Below are positions 35,676 through 45,700 of a stretch of 64,000 nucleotides of DNA, piece by piece. Position 1 is the stretch's first letter; the number at the start of each line of letters is the position of its first letter. This stretch comes from Gigaspora margarita. Its lineage: Eukaryota; Glomeromycota; Glomeromycetes; Diversisporales; Gigasporaceae. Position numbers and translations under genes: made by a program. The notes under the pieces are model-generated. The model searched no databases and was not told where the DNA came from. It saw nothing but the letters and a program-made list of their open reading frames with translations. The stretch covers positions 95,174 through 159,173 of the forward strand of contig WTPW01000022.1 in NCBI GenBank assembly GCA_009809945.1. The letters are read 5' to 3'.

Positions 35676-37423
35676 CCAGTCTCTTATATTAATCAGCGAA
35701 ATGCTATTCAAGCAGCACTTAATGATTTAAATAATCCTTCTAATCCTAAATGCCCAAGTGTCAATAGTGTTGCAAAAAGCTTCAGGCTTTCAGAAGCTAC
35801 TCTTCGACGTGCTGTAAAAAATGATGGCCCTCTTAATCGTTCAAGCCCACAAACTATACTTACCGAGCACAAAGAGAATCAGCTTGCAGGTTATTGTATC
35901 AATGTACAAAGGCTTGGGTTTGGCCTAACAAGGTCCGGGGTTAACCATGTGTAATGGAGATTTTAAGGTTAAACAAATGATCACATCCTTTTGGAGATAG
36001 TGGGCCAGGTAAAAATTGGTGGGCACGCTTTATGAGGGATCATCCAGAACTATCATTTTGTACTCTTCAGGAGTTATCAGAAGCACATGCCCAAAGAGCC
36101 AATGTGACTATTGTGAAGGATTACTTTGCAAAACTTGGTAAAATTATTGATACTAATTCACTTACTGCAGCACAGATTTGGAATATGGACGAAACTGGTT
36201 TCGTCCTTATTCCTAAATCTGAAAAAGTTATTGCGCAAAAAGGTGCGCGCCAAATTCATAAAGTCGCCCACGGAAATACCCATGAACATATTTCTGTAGT
36301 GCCAACTATTTCTGCTGTGGGATCATGCATACCACCTTTATTTATCTATAAAGGAGTTTGTGCAATACCTGGCCTATTAGAAGATGCACCTCTTGGAACC
36401 GTTATAGGTTTCACAGAAACTGGGTACATGCGTGAAGAGCTTTTTCAAATGTACCTTAATCATTTCATTAATTATATTCCACCCGTCTGCCCAGTTCTAT
36501 TGATCCTCGATGGCTATAAAAGTCACATTAACTACATGAGTGTCGATTTTTGTCGCAATAACAATATTCTTCTTTTTGCATTGCCCCCTCATACAACACA
36601 TATTTTACAGCTATCCGAAATTCCATTTGCAAAATTAAAAAATGAGTATAGTAAAGAAAGCGATAAGTACCATAATAATAATAATGGCAAAATAGTGACA
36701 AAATGTACCTTTGCAGAGGTTTTTGGCCTTGCTTTTGCTGAAACCTATACTCCACTGGCCATTCGCAATGTTTACAAAACCACTGGGATATGGTCTTTTA
36801 ATCCCAATGCAATCGATAATGATCGTTTAGACCCCTCTTTAGCAACTGAATGATTAAATAATTTAGTTTTAGATAATTCACCTTCCGTTCAGCCTGCTAG
36901 TACGACTCTGTTACTTGCACAACCAAATCATTCTCATTTTACTCGTCTAAATATTATCAATAGCGATAATTTAAAAAAAGAAAATGCTTCACTTAAGGAT
37001 GAGAATGACTTGTTAAAGTCTCAGGTTGCAAGACTAAGTGAAGAGTTGGAAGCTTGCAAGAACCCAGGAACATGTGCTTTACGTTTGGCACTCAAATATC
37101 CTGTTTTGAATGCTCAAAATTCTCAAGAGACATCTGAGTCTACTGAGTCTACATTGTCTCCCCCTAAAAAAAAGAGAAAAATGCTCCCATTTGCTCAACT
37201 TTTAACTAAAGAAAGTTGGAGTCAGTTAAAAGAGTTAAATGAGAAAGCTGAACAAAAGGCTGAGGAAACAAAGCGAAAAAAAGAGGCTGCAGCTCAAAAA
37301 AAAGAAGCTGCAGCCCCAAAAAAAGAAGCAACAGCCAAAAAGAAAGCTGAAATGGCTCAAAAAAAAGAAGCGACCAACCAAAAAAGAGGTCGACCAAAAT
37401 CCAAGTCTAAAGAAAACGAATAA
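35676..37423 (+). pseudogene. Fot/pogo transposase, inactivated
   Basis: The N-terminal part at 35688-35850 (INQRNAIQAAL..., SVAKSFRLSEATLRRAV) is a psq-type helix-turn-helix. LTRSGVNH is followed by a one-base frame change near 35949 and a TGA at 35978-35980. The CENP-B-like part (GPGKNWWARFMRDHPEL) leads into the DDE domain, 36032-36850: WNMDETGF (Asp at 36188), LILDGYKSHI (Asp at 36509) and ALPPHTTHILQLSEI. In the last motif Glu stands where the family's third Asp (LQPLD) is expected. A TGA at 36851-36853 cuts off an otherwise open tail in the same frame with a coiled coil (NLKKENASLKDENDLLKSQV), a PPKKKRKM nuclear-localisation motif, Lys/Ala repeats and KRGRPKSKS, an AT-hook-like end. No intact start is seen, and one base seems missing near 35675. 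Confidence 0.88.
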
Positions 37424-37574
37424 AAGCGAAAAAAATTTTTTTTGCTAAATTTGTCATAATACCCCCTTCGATCAAAATTCCTGATTTATAATACATTGCA
37501 CTGATGATGATCTTTTGGCCAATTCTAATTTTTTTGTTTCTTTTATTTTTATATTAGTTTATTCTTGAATATAA

Positions 37575-38611
37575 CAGTCATAGGACATGTCCCCTAGAAA
37601 TAAATTTATAATAAAAATTATAAAAAAACATATGAATTTACTATATAACTTTGAGCTAAGATCCCTCTCTGGGTTAACTAATTAACTTAAAANNNNNNNN
37701 NNNNNNNNNNNNNNNNNNNNNNNNNNNNNNNNNNNNNNNNNNNNNNNNNNNNNNNNNNNNNNNNNNNNNNNNNNNNNNNNNNNNNNNNNNNNNNNNNNNN
37801 NNNNNNNNNNNNNNNNNNNNNNNNNNNNNNNNNNNNNNNNNNNNNNNNNNNNNNNNNNNNNNNNNNNNNNNNNNNNNNNNNNNNNNNNNNNNNNNNNNNN
37901 NNNNNNNNNNNNNNNNNNNNNNNNNNNNNNNNNNNNNNNNNNNNNNNNNNNNNNNNNNNNNNNNNNNNNNNNNNNNNNNNNNNNNNNNNNNNNNNNNNNN
38001 NNNNNNNNNNNNNNNNNNNNNNNNNNNNNNNNNNNNNNNNNNNNNNNNNNNNNNNNNNNNNNAAAAAAATTTTTTTTTTAAAAAAAAAATTTTTTTCGAA
38101 CTTTAAACCCATTTTTCACTTAGAAAAGGTCCGAAAAACGCGAATCAATCTCAGATGTGATGTAAAATTACATGCCGAACAACTTTGCTTAAGAGCCCAA
38201 AGTAGGTTACCTAATAAGAAAAAAAAGGTTTATTATGAAATACGATAAATTTTAACTTTAGTACATAGATAACCCATTTTTCTTGCAAGGTAACCTACTT
38301 CCGTCGCCTAAGTAAAGTTGTTCAGAGCATAATTTTACATATAATTGCTGATTTAAAATTTGTAAATATTTGTTTTTGACAGAGTTACATTTTGAAAAAG
38401 TGCAAAATTAGCAAAATTTTAATATGGTTTTTTAAGCTCAAAATTTTCTTCTTTTTTTGTTCTATATACCTGCAAACTTTACTTTTAAGTTAATTAGTTA
38501 ACCCAGAGAGGGATCTTAGCTCAAAGTTATATAGTAAATTCATATGTTTTTTTATAATTTTTATTATAAATTTATTTTAAACCAATTTTAAGGGGACATG
38601 TCCTATGACTG
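37575..38611. mobile_element. Foldback element nested in the pogo 3' region
   Basis: The left arm CAGTCATAGGACATGTCCCC with AATTTATAATAAAAATTATA and GCTAAGATCCCTCTCTGGGT faces its complement ending GGGGACATGTCCTATGACTG. ATAA flanks both ends (37571-37574, 38612-38615), a possible 4-bp duplication. The centre contains an N gap and an inner palindrome (about 38157-38345) with GAACAACTTTGCTTAAGAG and CCTAAGTAAAGTTGTTCAGA. Confidence 0.75.
37693..38062. other. Assembly gap (N run)
   Basis: It follows one palindrome arm and precedes poly-A/poly-T. Assembly probably failed at the hairpin or homopolymer. Confidence 0.9.
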
Positions 38612-38868
38612 ATAATATGATTAATAGCCAAAATTATTTGGTATTTATACGGGTTAATAAAATGTTATTATTGTAGAAATCTTAAATTCGTCATAATACC
38701 TCCATCTCCCTTATAACTACAATCATATAATCTTATTAATTAATCTTTGATATGACCTGTTATGACCTGGTCATGTGCCAACACTGGTAGTGTCTGTGGA
38801 CTTGTGGTGTCCAAGGAACTTGTGAAGATTGGATACTTGATTTTTAAAAGGTGTTTAAATAGTGCATA

Positions 38869-39061
38869 AAATTATGAAGCATGCAATGATCTTGACAATT
38901 GCCTTGATGATTGTCTAGGTGATGGTTCTGATAATAATTTTTGTGATGCTTCTGGTAGTATTTCTGATAGCGCTTTTGGTGGTACTTTTTATGCCAATTT
39001 TGGTTGTGCTTCTGGTGATGGTTCTAGTAATGTTTCTGATGATGACTCTTTTAATTAATGT
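38869..39061 (+). other. Low-complexity open stretch, Gly/Ser/Asp/Cys-rich
   Basis: In one frame it reads NDLDNCLDDCLGDGSDNNFC, then ASGS.SDSAFGG-like repeats, and ends at TAA in 39058. The DNA is a GGTGATGGTTCTGAT-type minisatellite. I see no start or domain, so this is more likely repeat than gene. Confidence 0.35.
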
Positions 39062-39099
39062 TGTAGAAATAGTGATTCAGAAATATGCTAAAAAAAATA

Positions 39100-39878
39100 C
39101 AGTCTAACCTCGATATAATCACCTCCTTGAGAAACTGAAATTAGGTGATTATAACAAGAGGTGACTATAAATAATAAACTCTATATAGTCATTTTAATAA
39201 TAAATAGCAAAATAATATGATTATAAAAAATTTTTTAAACGATCACAAATTGTTGCTACATATAAATCTTTATTTTTTTAGAAGCAAATCGATTACTGCG
39301 CATTAATAAAGTTGTTCTACGTAATAAATTACATATATAGAAAAATTTTTATAAGTTTTGAAGTAAATTTTATTATGTTAATTTTATATTTTACATTATA
39401 CAAAAAAAAGTAAAAAATTTTTATTTTTTTTCGTATTACGTAAAATGTAAAATCAACATAATAAAAATTACTTAAAAAGTACAAAATTTTACTATACATG
39501 TATTTTATTATGTAGAACAACTTTTATTAAAGCGCAGTAAATAATTTGCTTATAAACAAATAAAGGTTTATATGTAGCAACAATTTGCGATCGATTAGAT
39601 TTTTATTTTATTAACTAATTTTTTAAAAAATTATATATCGTTTTTAAATTTTTGATTCTTATTATTAATATTTTAACTATTATATTCTTTTATGACTTTA
39701 TCAAGATAAATTTAATATAATTTTATAACTTTTGCTTTTAAAAATAATGTGATAGTAATTATAAAGTAATTGTGACTATATAGAGAGTAAAATAATATAA
39801 ATTTATTTGGTAAATAAAAAAAGATGATTATAATAAGGTTGTGACTATATCAAGGGTGACTATAATGAGGTCAGACTG
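39100..39878. mobile_element. Pogo-like MITE with CAGTCTAACCTCG ends
   Basis: CAGTCTAACCTCGATATAAT on the left and CAGTCTGACCTCATTATAGT read inward from the right, with TA on both sides (39098-39099, 39879-39880). CAGTCxAACCTC followed by TATAA is a known type of pogo/Tigger end. The interior is a palindrome (about 39245-39595) with ATAAAGTTGTTCTACGTAAT facing TATGTAGAACAACTTTTATT. No coding sequence. Confidence 0.85.
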
Positions 39879-40144
39879 TATGTATAAAAATAATTAAGAA
39901 CAAAAGTAAAATTCACATATACCTTCATCATGTTTATCTTGAAAACAACATAATTTTTGGCATCCCAGAAAAATAATCATTTCTTTATATGGAATATCAT
40001 CAAGATCCAGAGAGATTAATATTGATGCATTTCTGAGCTTTTTGCTATTATTTGCACTATTGTATGCCTGGATCCCTTCTCAACTACAGTGTCCAGAAAA
40101 TTTCATGTGTTCATCCTCTGGAACTTTCAGATCTTTTAATCTTT
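39879..40144. other. Short spacer, nothing supported
   Basis: AT-rich sequence with no frame or repeat that I can support. Confidence 0.35.
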
Positions 40145-40360
40145 GTATTAATGATGCTTAACAAATGATGAAATATTTGTCATTGACGAATGATGAAACT
40201 ATTTATCAGGTAATTTCTGATTGGCAAATTGACGATTGTCCTGATGATTGACAAAACCTATGACAAATTGACGAAACCTACGACGAATTGATGAAACCTA
40301 TGACGAATTGACGAAACCTATAACGAATTGACAAAATCTATGAAGCAACCTGAGGGTAGA
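40145..40360 (+). repeat. Minisatellite CGAATTGACGAAACCTATGA (20-bp unit)
   Basis: Five or six tandem units run between about 40240 and 40350, preceded by degenerate ACAAATGATGAAA phrases. Complementary units (GTCATAGGTTTCATCAATT) lie at 41850-42440, so the two tracts are inverted relative to each other. Confidence 0.75.
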
Positions 40361-40509
40361 GTTAATTATAGTGTTTATAAAAAGTTAAGAAGTGTTTTAA
40401 TTATGATAACGATAAGAGCTAAAAAAAAAATGATGTTTAGGCAATAATGCATAATTAATAACACAATAGAGAATCAATATATGCTATATAACAATATATA
40501 CACATTAAG

Positions 40510-40790
40510 GAGCATCTAAAGCAGAGTAGATTCTTATAATATATTTTATCAAATTAACTTTAGGTTAGAGTTATTTTAGATTAGAGTTAGATGGGTTTTA
40601 GGTAATAAGTTATAAGCAAAATTGCCTTCTTGACATTTTTAATTAAACCACCAAGATAGGTTTTGACTGCCGTTTTTGTATTTTTTAAGTTTTTCGCTTC
40701 TATTCTTGTTTGCTTCGCTGAAGATCATCAAAATTCTATAATTTGATTTGTCAGAAGTCACATGATTCTGCTCTGCTTTAGACGACCCCC
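40510..40790. mobile_element. hAT-type MITE (TCTAAAGCAGAG ends)
   Basis: The left end GAGCATCTAAAGCAGAGTAG and the right end, read inward GGGGGTCGTCTAAAGCAGAG, pair apart from a three-base length difference. A perfect 8-bp duplication ACATTAAG lies at 40502-40509 and 40791-40798. The interior resembles 63340-63480. Confidence 0.82.
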
Positions 40791-41129
40791 ACATTAAGAT
40801 ATTATTACATTATTATTATTATCCATCGTGATTTTACTTATTTACGAATAACAAATCAAAAAAGGAAATTAAATTTTGTAAATAAACAAAGCATGTAAAG
40901 ATAGAAGCTTAGGGTGAGGGTGTAACTACAATGATAAATTGGTGCTCATCATATGTAAAATTTCATTCCTATCATTTTTAATTAGTGCATCAAGGTCGAT
41001 AAACATTGGTTTTCAAGTATTTTCACGTCTCTTCCTTCTTTCGCACATGTTCAGAATCTATGTCAGGCTGATCCAGAATCAAAAAAAATAAATGCGTGCA
41101 CAAATTTTTACTATTCCAAATAACCCAAC

Positions 41130-41675
41130 CAGTGTTCGAAATTTCAGATTCAATCACAGTTCTCATGAGAACAGCATAATAGCTATAAGTGTTCTCAACC
41201 TCTTGTTTGTGTTCTCACTTATGCTCAATAAAAATAAAAATAAAAAATAAAAATTTAAAAATATATTATATGCAGTACATATATTAAAATATAATGGCAT
41301 TTACCTTTTAGCTTTATAACGAATACTATAATAGTACCTACAAAAGCATAAATGATAGGTTAAATATTTAACTTAATTTCTATTAATACATATATATATA
41401 AATATACGTTAAAGCATATTTTTTTATCTATGCTATAGTAATTATATGTAAATTCAACTAAAAAATTTTATAATAAATGATTATAATTAGTTGTATTATT
41501 TATTTTAATTTGATATAACAATATCATGTAATAACTAATTCTACTTATGAGAACACTATTTTTATTTTACTGTTTTCAAAAAAATTTTAATAGAGAACAG
41601 TAAAAAATTTTTACTATGCACAAATTTAAAATAGTGTTCTTATGGGAACTCTAAGAACACTAATTTCAAACACTG
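41130..41675. mobile_element. hAT-type MITE (CAGTGTTCGAAATT ends)
   Basis: CAGTGTTCGAAATTTCAGAT on the left and CAGTGTTTGAAATTAGTGTT read inward from the right. The flanking 8-mers AACCCAAC and AACCTGAC match at 6 of 8. Inside, TTCTCATGAGAAC and TGTTCTTATGGGAACTC recur as small dyads. Confidence 0.72.
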
Positions 41676-41839
41676 AACCTGACATATATTTGAATGTGCA
41701 AAAGAAAAAAGAAAAAGCCAATGAAACTTCATAATGAAATTGCTTTTTTTAAAAACAATTTAAGGTCTAGTGTATATCTAAAGACCATTATATAGAAGCT
41801 CATTGTTAATTACTAGCTGAATTAGTTGGCAATATTTCA

Positions 41840-42440
41840 TTAATCATTAGAGGTTTCATCAAGGATTTCATCAATACGTCATAGGTTTCATCAATTTGTC
41901 ATAGGTAGGGTCTGGAAAAAAAGCCCAGTTTATTTTTGAATTTTTGAAGCCTATAAAAACAATATTACACAAATGGTGCTTAAGCTGAAATTAGTATATA
42001 TAATTTGTATAATAAACTTGCTTTCACCAAATGGGCTGCATTTGTATCTCTCACGTGCCTGTTGCCAGTAGCAAGTCTTCAAAGTCAGATGAAATGGGCC
42101 AGGTTAGGCTGGACCTAGGCCTGACTCATCTGACTTTGAAGGCTTGCTACTGGCAGCAGACTCATGAGAAATACAAATGGATCCCACTTGTTGAAAGTGA
42201 ATTTATCATACTAATTATATATACTAACTTCGGTTTAAGTACCAATTCTATAACAGTGATTTCATAGCCTTCAAAAATTCTGGGTTATTTCAGGCTTTTT
42301 TCTCCAGACCCTAGTCATAGGGTTCTTCAATTCATCTTAGGTTTCGTCAATTGTCAGGGTTTCATCAATCATCAAGGTTTTGTTATGACAAAACCATGAT
42401 GTCATTCATCATCACAAAAATAATTTCATCAGGCATCATT
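41840..42440 (-). repeat. Minisatellite complementary to 40145-40360
   Basis: ATAGGTTTCATCAATTTGTC, TAGGTTTCGTCAATTGTCAG and TTTCATCAATCATCAAGG are the reverse complement of the tract at 40145. It is interrupted by the MITE at 41908-42311, which leaves CATAGG on both sides. Confidence 0.7.
41908..42311. mobile_element. Palindromic TA MITE (GGGTCTGGA ends)
   Basis: GGGTCTGGAAAAAAAGCCCA on the left and GGGTCTGGAGAAAAAAGCCT read inward from the right, with TA on both sides (41906-41907, 42312-42313). The arms stay complementary to the centre (CAGTAGCAAGTCTTCAAAGT / ACTTTGAAGGCTTGCTACTG; CCAGGTTAGGCTGGACCTAGG). The short frame at 42031 is a product of the palindrome. Confidence 0.88.
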
Positions 42441-42871
42441 ACTTTTGTATTGTTGTATGTCAAAGGGAATAGTAACTGATCTTAAAGCCACCATCCTATC
42501 CGGGTTAATTCCTGTGAGTTCTGCAAGTTTTACTTAGTTTATTCATACCAATTAGGTTTTTTTGAACTAAATTCTATTATTATGATCTAATAGAAAAAAA
42601 TTGTTAGTATCAAATATTAAATATAAAAAAAAATATCAAAAGCATAAATACTCTAAACTCTTTGCCACTTATGTACAGTGGGGGACACTTAGAGATGGAA
42701 ATGTCCTATTTTGAAATTTAAAATTTAATAATTTTAAAATTATTCAAATAATTGATTTTTGATATTTTATAATTTCCTAAATTTTGATTGGTTGTATTTT
42801 CTGTAATTTGATTGGATACTTAAAAAAAAAGACATGTTATTAAAAATTAATTATACAAATTTATATTATTC
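42441..42871. other. AT-rich spacer, nothing supported
   Basis: No supported gene or repeat. GGGGGACACTTAGAGATGG at 42678 has a counterpart CTATCTCTAAGTGTCCTGCACTG at 45073 in inverse orientation. These may be the ends of a larger element (about 42675-45095) that carries the next one. Confidence 0.35.
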
Positions 42872-44759
42872 CAGTCTTCCTCCTATAAAATCATCTAGTT
42901 TGTCTAGCACTTTTTGGTGATCCTATAGAGGGGTGATTGAATAGAATTACTTCTATATAATCACATAATATACAATAATACATATAATGTAATTTTAAAA
43001 AGGTAAATAATATAGTTACTATTAGATCAGACTCAAATTCAATAATGAGTTCAGTCTAGATCCAGTCCAAATTCAGCAGAATAGTTTGAGTCTGAATATG
43101 GTTATATGTATTTTTTGGTGCTGAAAAAGTTTACTTAGTGCATAAGGTTAGAATTATTAGTAAAATTTTGTGAATTATAAGATTTTATAGAATTTTATTA
43201 ATAAAATTCTATAAAATCTTATAATTCACAATTTTTATCAACTAATTCTAACTTAATGCACTAAGTAAACTTGTTCAGTGCCTAAAAATACATTAAATCG
43301 GCAAGGTTGTTTTTATTTTACTTGAAATTTGGAGGGAAAATGCATAATTTTGGATTTTTGATCAAAAAAGTCAAATTTAAGCATCTTTTTTCCAAATTTT
43401 AAGTAAAATAAAAACAACTTTGCCAGTTTAATGTATTTTTAGGTGCTAAACAAGTTTACTTAATGCATAAGCTAGAATTAATTAATAAAATTTTGGTAAT
43501 CATGAATATTTGTAGAATCTTATTAATAAAATTCTATAACATCTTATGATTCCCAAAATTTTACTAATTAATTCTAACTTAATGCACTAAGTAAACTTTT
43601 TCAGCACCTAAAAATATATAAAATCGGCAAAGTTGTTTTTATTTTACTTGAAATTTGGAGGAAAGATACATGATCTTGATTTTTGATCAAAAAAGTCAAA
43701 TTTAAGCATCTTTTCTCCAAATTTTAAGTAAAATAAAAACAACTTTGCCGATTTAATATATTTTTAATGCTGAACAAGTTTACTTAATGCATGAAGTTAG
43801 AATTAATTAATAAAATTATGGCAATCATGAAGATTTTGTAGAATTTTATTAATAAAATTCTACAAAATCTTCATGATTACCAAAACTTTATTAATTAATT
43901 CTAACTTTATGCATTAAGTAAACTTGTTCAGAACCTAAAAATATATTAAATCAGCAAAGTTGGTTTTATTTTGCTTGAAATTTGGAGGAAAGATGCATAA
44001 TTTTGGATTTTTGATCAAAAAGTCAAATTTTAGCACCTTTCCTCCAAATTTCAAGTAAAATAAAGACAACTCTGTCGATTTAATGTATTTTTAGATGCTG
44101 AACAAGTTTACTTAGTGCATAAGGTTATAATTATTTAGTAAAAATTTGGCATTCATAAGATTTTATAGAATTTTATTAATAAAATTCTACAAAATCTTCA
44201 TGAATGCCAAATTTTATTAATTAATTCTAACTTTATGCATTAAGTAAACTTGTTCAGCACCTAAAAATACATTAAATCGGCAAGGTTGTTTTTATTTTAC
44301 TTAAAATTTGGAGAAAAGATGCTTAAATTTTACTTTTTTGATCAAAAATCAAAATTATGCATCTTTCCTCCAAATTTCAAGTAAAATAAAAAACAACTTC
44401 ACCGATTTAATGTATTTTTAGGTGCTGAACAAGTTTATTTAGTGCAAGTAGTTATAATTAATTAGTAAAATTTTGGGAATTATAAGAGTTTATAGAATTT
44501 TATTAATAATATTCTATAAAATTAAAAAAATATTATTGTGGTTAACCAATCACAATTATGCATTTACGGCCAATTAAAAAATTGTGATTATAGAGAAGTA
44601 TTTTTTTAATAAATTAGCTTAATAAATGTTTAAAAAAATATGATAGTGATTATCTTTTGATGTGATTATATAAAGGTATTTTTAAAATGACTATACAAAA
44701 TTATGTGATTATATAGAGTTTGTGATTATATAGGAGGTGATTGTATAGGAGGAAGACTG
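42872..44759. mobile_element. Pogo-like element carrying a satellite array
   Basis: CAGTCTTCCTCCTATAAAAT on the left and CAGTCTTCCTCCTATACAAT read inward from the right. TA follows the right end; the left flank is TC, presumably mutated. The interior is mostly the 325-bp dyad array listed next, plus GATTATAT.GAGG-type phrases near the ends. No transposase. Confidence 0.75.
43120..44480. repeat. Tandem array of about 325-bp dyad units (four full units)
   Basis: GGTGCTGAACAAGTTTACTT starts units at about 43119, 43443, 43768, 44094 and 44420. Each unit has two perfect or near-perfect palindromes. One is centred in AGAATTTTATTAATAAAATTCT and bounded by AACAAGTTTACTTAGTGCAT and its inverse. The other is centred in TTTTTGATCAAAAA and bounded by AAATCGGCAAAGTTGTTTTT and its inverse. 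Diverged relatives lie at 7093-7703 and 12652-13775. Confidence 0.88.
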
Positions 44760-45239
44760 TACAATAAAATTACAAGTTAATATTTATTAAAATCTATTTT
44801 AAATTATTATTTTTGACAATTCTAAATACCTATTCTTTATAAGATAAAAAAAAACTACATTATTTTTTTACTATATGTCCCATTTTGGATCGTTCATATA
44901 AAAATACAGAGTTCTAAACTCTAATAACTTGATAACAAATAATTTTTTAAAAAAAATTAAAAGGTTGCTATTTTGTAGTAAATTGATTTAGCTTTAAAAT
45001 AGTGGCTTCCTTTTCTTTGTAACTTTCTTGTATAATAAGTTAGTAACTTTTAAAAACTAGCTATTTTATTGCTATCTCTAAGTGTCCTGCACTGTAGTTT
45101 CTAAAGAATATAATACATGAGTATTATCAAAGTGTAATAATATTACAAATATCTTGTATAGGTTTAACCTGATTATTAGCATGGTTGTGAAGGAATAGAG
45201 ATTTTTTATACTGAATTTTTCTATATTTATTGCCCATAT
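44760..45239. other. AT-rich spacer, nothing supported
   Basis: Only AT-rich sequence and the inverse GTGTCC motif already mentioned for 42678. Confidence 0.35.
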
Positions 45240-45700
45240 TAATTATTTTTCTTATGATTTAATGCTTAGTAAAGTCCAGTATTATCATGATAGAATATAT
45301 CTGTAAAGTTGATTCTTTTGGCATTACTGCCATAGAGACCACAGAGCATTGACAACCAAAAAATACTTGTTTTACCAAACCCTTATTAGTATTAATTTGA
45401 ATTTTTAAATAGTTAAGAATTTGAACAATTTCTTAGTACTTAATGCAAATGGTTGTCCATTTCTCTTAGACCTGTATTTGAAAATTTTTTTATCTTGCTA
45501 TCAAGTGTTCTCAATGCCTTTTCAAAATAGTAAGAATACCACACTTATATGCTTTGATTTTACTGTTTTTCTTTAGGTAACAAGTTATAGATATATAGTA
45601 ATTGTGGATACTCTTTGTCTTGTAATCTTTGCTGTTCAAATATTTTAACCAAATAAAGAACCTGCAAAAAGTTTTCCAATACTGTGGCTGTATCAATTTT
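45240..45700 (-). pseudogene. Degraded coding fragment, unknown
   Basis: On the minus strand, after a possible acceptor TTTTTGCAG near 45667, the frame reads VLYLVKIFEQQRLQDKEYPQ then LLYIYNLLPKEKQ. Past stops it continues YFEKALRTLDSKIKKFSNTG, LREMDNHLH, GFGKTSIFWLSMLCGLYGSN and AKRINFTDIF. Residue composition and hydrophobic spacing look like protein rather than noise, but I cannot name a family; GFGKTS is only superficially P-loop-like. About eight stops interrupt it. Confidence 0.4.

Larger units (their letters stand above)
35049..38711 (+). mobile_element. Fot/pogo (Tc1/mariner superfamily) transposon
   Basis: The ends are AGGGAGACGGAGGTATTATG (35049) and, read inward from 38711, AGGGAGATGGAGGTATTATG. 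TA flanks both sides (35047-35048, 38712-38713). A second GGGGGTATTATGATGAA unit follows the left end and is mirrored at about 37449-37472 (TTTGTCATAATACCCCCTTC). Behind the left end lies a 115-bp hairpin module. The element encodes a broken transposase, and a foldback (37575-38611) has inserted in its 3' part. Confidence 0.92.
34712..38786. mobile_element. Palindromic hAT-type MITE, split by a Fot/pogo insertion
   Basis: The ends are CAGTGTTGGCACATGACTAG (34712) and its near-perfect inverse ending at 38786. A perfect 8-bp duplication GTAGTGTC occupies 34704-34711 and 38787-38794. Positions 34785-35048 form a near-perfect palindrome centred between 34916 and 34917. Taking out 35049-38713 (pogo plus one TA) leaves 410 bp with two 205-bp arms complementary throughout. 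The arms are built of TATGACCTGGTTATATAAC-like phrases. There is no coding capacity. A related, larger element is at 58734-60128. Confidence 0.92.

Noticed and set aside
37239..37448. Lys-rich frame overlapping the transposase tail
   Set aside because: It is an out-of-frame reading of the Lys/Ala repeat; the frame continuing from the transposase explains the region.
34653..38880. Short open frame that would join across the MITE site (MREGLCCRRICG... continuing after 38794)
   Set aside because: It is only about 45 codons, lies in a short repeated phrase, and has no domain or splice evidence. Joining may be chance.
42031..42267. 78-residue frame
   Set aside because: It lies wholly inside the palindromic MITE at 41908-42311.
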